This document shows, piece by piece, positions 32,254 through 33,826 of a stretch of 33,826 nucleotides of DNA; the first letter of the stretch is position 1; each line of letters opens with the position of its first letter. The notes beneath the pieces are model-generated. The model saw only the letters and a list, made by a program, of their open reading frames with translations, searched no databases and was not told the DNA's origin. The stretch covers positions 1 through 33,826 of the forward strand of contig CAIJRY010000180.1 in assembly GCA_903823215.1 (NCBI GenBank). The letters run 5' to 3'. The position numbers and the translations under genes were made by a program. The stretch is from an uncultured Spartobacteria bacterium. Lineage in GTDB: Bacteria > Verrucomicrobiota > Verrucomicrobiia > Chthoniobacterales > UBA6821.

Positions 32254-32616
32254 TTATAGCAGCACAATCAGAAGGCTCATCAGAAGGACGGCAAGCGATG
32301 GCCACGCTTTACTGAAGGGGTCCTTCACCTTCAGGTGCATGGAGAAGGCTCCAAACATCAGTACTGCCATTCCCAAAGCGGATGGTTGCACAAGAACTGG
32401 AACCCACACACCGGCAATAAGGGAAAGCGCGAGCGAGATTTTTAGCACCGCAATCAGACAAAAAAACCAAAAGGGCAATCCGTAGGCAGCAAACTCCTCA
32501 CGAAGATTCTTGGCATCTCTTCCTCTATAGTCGGTTGCTTTCCCCGAACGGATAAGCCAGACATTCAAAATACCAATCCCCACAAAGACCTGAAGGAAAA
32601 TGCGTAAATAGTTCAC
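32254..32616 (-). CDS. DoxX-like small membrane protein (b)
   Basis: 120 residues with four hydrophobic segments. NLREEFAAYGLPFWFF and MHLKVKDPFSKAWPSLAVLLMSL parallel REFERYGF and RIRIKDSFLQTLPALFYLL in the neighbouring gene. The two are distant paralogues in opposite orientation, sharing no intergenic base. Function unknown. Confidence 0.72.
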   Translation of the reverse strand: MNYLRIFLQVFVGIGILNVWLIRSGKATDYRGRDAKNLREEFAAYGLPFWFFCLIAVLKISLALSLIAGVWVPVLVQPSALGMAVLMFGAFSMHLKVKDPFSKAWPSLAVLLMSLLIVLL

Positions 32617-32727
32617 GCATTAAATCATGCTCCCGGCCCTTCGACGCTGCAATGATTCATTCCAAAAGAGACAGGGGCTCCCCCCTGCTCCACTTCTCCA
32701 TTATTTGCGCAACTCGTTGATTAACAG

Positions 32728-32745
32728 TGGAGCGGGTGAAGGGAA
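32728..32745 (-). other. 18-nt tRNA-Gly-like 3' end (attachment-site candidate)
   Basis: The minus strand reads TTCCCTTCACCCGCTCCA, the T-arm/acceptor 3' end of typical tRNA-Gly genes (commonly TTCCCATCACCCGCTCCA). No other part of a tRNA is present next to it, although ATCGAACC occurs about 80 nt to the right. Such 3' fragments are left where elements integrate into tRNA genes. The intact gene would lie outside the window. Confidence 0.5.
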
Positions 32746-32850
32746 CACCGAGTGCCGGGAGGCACGGTGTAGCCTGTGTTTTAGCACAGCCCGCAGGGCG
32801 AGGCCGTCGGGGACGGCGAGGCAATCGAACCGCCACGACAGTCTCGGTGT
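32745..32850. repeat. Palindromic element with nested hairpins
   Basis: Outer arms ACACCGAG (32745-32752) and CTCGGTGT (32843-32850) enclose three hairpins: CACCG-TGCC/GGCACGGTG, CTGTG/CACAG with loop TTTTAG, and GCCGTC/GACGGC with a 3-nt loop. The whole of about 106 nt is GC-rich among AT-richer flanks. It looks like a REP/MITE-type element or a structured RNA; no coding capacity. Confidence 0.55.
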
Positions 32851-32856
32851 CGGCTT

Positions 32857-32926
32857 GCAATGAATTCCGGAGTTAGATTTGCACTGTATGCCGGAGTTTC
32901 TTTGCAGTGAATTCTGGAGTCGGTTT
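32857..32926. repeat. Three degenerate 23-24-bp tandem repeats
   Basis: Units at 32857-32880, 32881-32903 and 32904-32926 share GCA..G.AT.C.GGAGT and end in TTT; units 1 and 3 contain GAATTC. They are contiguous, without spacers, so this is not a CRISPR array. Confidence 0.65.
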
Positions 32927-32984
32927 CCAAAGTTCTAAATCCCGGCACGAAAAATGAGTGTCCTATGCTTTCTTCTTTTCTGTG

Positions 32985-33826
32985 CTAGCACTGCGGACGA
33001 AGCAATGACCTTACTCTAGTTTGATGCATGGTATCGAACTCATCCGGAATAAGTTCTCCATCTACTAGATAAAATCGCATAGCGCCTCGGCAAGATACAC
33101 CAGTTCTACAAGGGCGAAGTCCAAGCGCCAATGCCCCTTGGAATACTGGGATTTTTTTTAACACGTGTAGACGATCGCAACATCTTGAAAGTTGAGAACA
33201 AACTATTCGGGATCCCGCCTGCTTCAGCAATTTGAGATAACCCGGTCGCGGGTGATTGTGTGGGTTTTTCGTTCCAACAGAAATAAAACTTCGCTGAGGC
33301 TTAATCAAATTCACGGAGCACCGGACGAGTTGCTTTAAAGCACCGGCTGCCTTACCGGCTTTTTTCCGCACTGCCTTAGTGGGGTAGTCTGAAGGCCCTC
33401 CGTGATGTGGACCAAACAAACCCCAAGGAGGGGTGGATTGGAGTTTTTCTGCCACCTTGTTTAACTCAAGATCTCCTGGCCATGCGAAAAGACAGTTAGA
33501 GTTTGATTCCAATACAATTAGACCAGATGAGCCATTGGGTTTTCCTGAATTTATCGCTTGGACATTTTCAATGAAATTTGGGTGGACGATTTTTAGGACA
33601 GTTTTTCCATCCTCGCTAGTCCATAGGACTTGCCCTTCATCAACCCGTTTGATTTCAAAACATCCTTCTTTCGCTGCTTCTTCTGCGATGCGGAATATTT
33701 TCTGAAAAACTAGGTTGGAGGGATTGCGGTCCATAAGCATCCAAAAGACACCAATGCGTCTTTTATGCTCTCTGATTATCGCTGAAAGCGCACCAGCATG
33801 ATCACCATCATTATGCGTCAGAATTA
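32985..33826 (-). CDS. Metallo-beta-lactamase-fold hydrolase, 5' end cut by window edge
   Basis: The frame is open past Met 33740 to the right edge, and the upstream part encodes LTHNDGDHAGAL, the HxxxDH metal-binding motif. The gene therefore does not start at 33740. At least 280 residues are present. Later motifs are AWPGDLE, FGPHHGGPSD and SVGTKNPHNHPRPGYLKLLKQAG, the order seen in the ComEC/Rec2-type beta-lactamase domain (GD.E, HHG, S.G..N...HP). It lacks a membrane part in the visible region. Base composition is more AT-rich than the genes to the left, suggesting acquisition. Role unknown: a nuclease-like or phage-defence-associated hydrolase is possible. Confidence 0.72.
   Translation of the reverse strand, partial: ILTHNDGDHAGALSAIIREHKRRIGVFWMLMDRNPSNLVFQKIFRIAEEAAKEGCFEIKRVDEGQVLWTSEDGKTVLKIVHPNFIENVQAINSGKPNGSSGLIVLESNSNCLFAWPGDLELNKVAEKLQSTPPWGLFGPHHGGPSDYPTKAVRKKAGKAAGALKQLVRCSVNLIKPQRSFISVGTKNPHNHPRPGYLKLLKQAGSRIVCSQLSRCCDRLHVLKKIPVFQGALALGLRPCRTGVSCRGAMRFYLVDGELIPDEFDTMHQTRVRSLLRPQC

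Larger units (their letters stand above)
32617..32984. other. Gene-free repeat-rich boundary region
   Basis: 368 nt without a supported gene. It holds an 18-nt tRNA-Gly-like 3' end (32728-32745), a palindromic element (32745-32850) and three tandem repeats (32857-32926), each listed separately. The remainder, 32617-32727, shows nothing I can name. Base composition turns AT-richer to the right of it. Confidence 0.6.

Noticed and set aside
32723-32835. Complete tRNA-Gly gene
   Set aside because: Only the 3' 18 nt match; no anticodon or D arm can be placed next to it.
32857-32926. Short CRISPR-like array
   Set aside because: The units are contiguous and degenerate, with no spacers and no cas genes.

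Overview
The window reads as a chromosomal segment of a Verrucomicrobiota-type bacterium, possibly the Spartobacteria/Chthoniobacter side; this is inference, with no rRNA present to confirm it. The pointers are two PEP-CTERM proteins in one operon with an H-X9-DG pseudopilin, a 34-residue mS38/COX24-like basic protein, a small membrane protein with an HPCPLC motif, and a general lack of strong Shine-Dalgarno sequences. Housekeeping genes (recA, purD, hisG, panD, cdsA, dxr, the PDH complex, pta, sod, mscL) alternate with accessory patches.

Layout. 1-2350: a prepilin peptidase cut by the left edge, gmhA, a lipoprotein and a coiled-coil zinc-ribbon protein. 2463-3952: a VapBC-type toxin-antitoxin pair, a doubtful Cys-containing fragment, and a secreted Gln-rich protein broken by one in-frame amber codon. 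4183-5753: a 60-residue exported Cys-rich protein, then a one-TM anti-sigma candidate, a periplasmic metal-sensor-like protein and an ECF sigma factor, arranged like the CnrYXH metal-sensing system. 5775-8283: the pseudopilin/PEP-CTERM operon on the minus strand. 8439-9191: a divergent pair of small membrane/exported proteins with Cys motifs.

9228-17082: M29 aminopeptidase, DUF2062 protein, membrane glycosyltransferase, hisG, the mS38-like gene, purD, a NusG/RfaH-like protein, an LpxH-like phosphoesterase and panD. 17110-20801: MFS transporter, small membrane protein, exported beta-carbonic anhydrase, YheT-like hydrolase. 20886-25641: pdhABC and recA on the minus strand. The recA promoter carries a 20-bp palindrome lying across its -35 and -10 hexamers, a candidate SOS operator. 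25762-27785: cdsA-dxr with a 4-nt overlap. 27897-31264: Mn-type superoxide dismutase, a phosphate acetyltransferase split into two overlapping genes, and glyoxalase I. 31391-32616: mscL and two abutting convergent DoxX-like genes.

32617-33826: a gene-free, repeat-rich boundary with an 18-nt tRNA-Gly-like 3' end, a dense palindromic element and three 23-24-bp tandem repeats. It is followed by an AT-richer metallo-beta-lactamase-fold gene that runs off the right edge. This looks like the border of an acquired segment.

Functionally, the window combines central carbon metabolism (PDH to acetyl-CoA, Pta), envelope biogenesis (GmhA, LpxH-like, CdsA, membrane glycosyltransferase), isoprenoid and cofactor synthesis (Dxr, PanD), stress proteins (RecA, SOD, GloA, MscL), and a putative metal-responsive regulon whose most abundant product may be the Cys-rich exported protein. 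No CRISPR array, rRNA, complete tRNA, transposase or integrase was seen.
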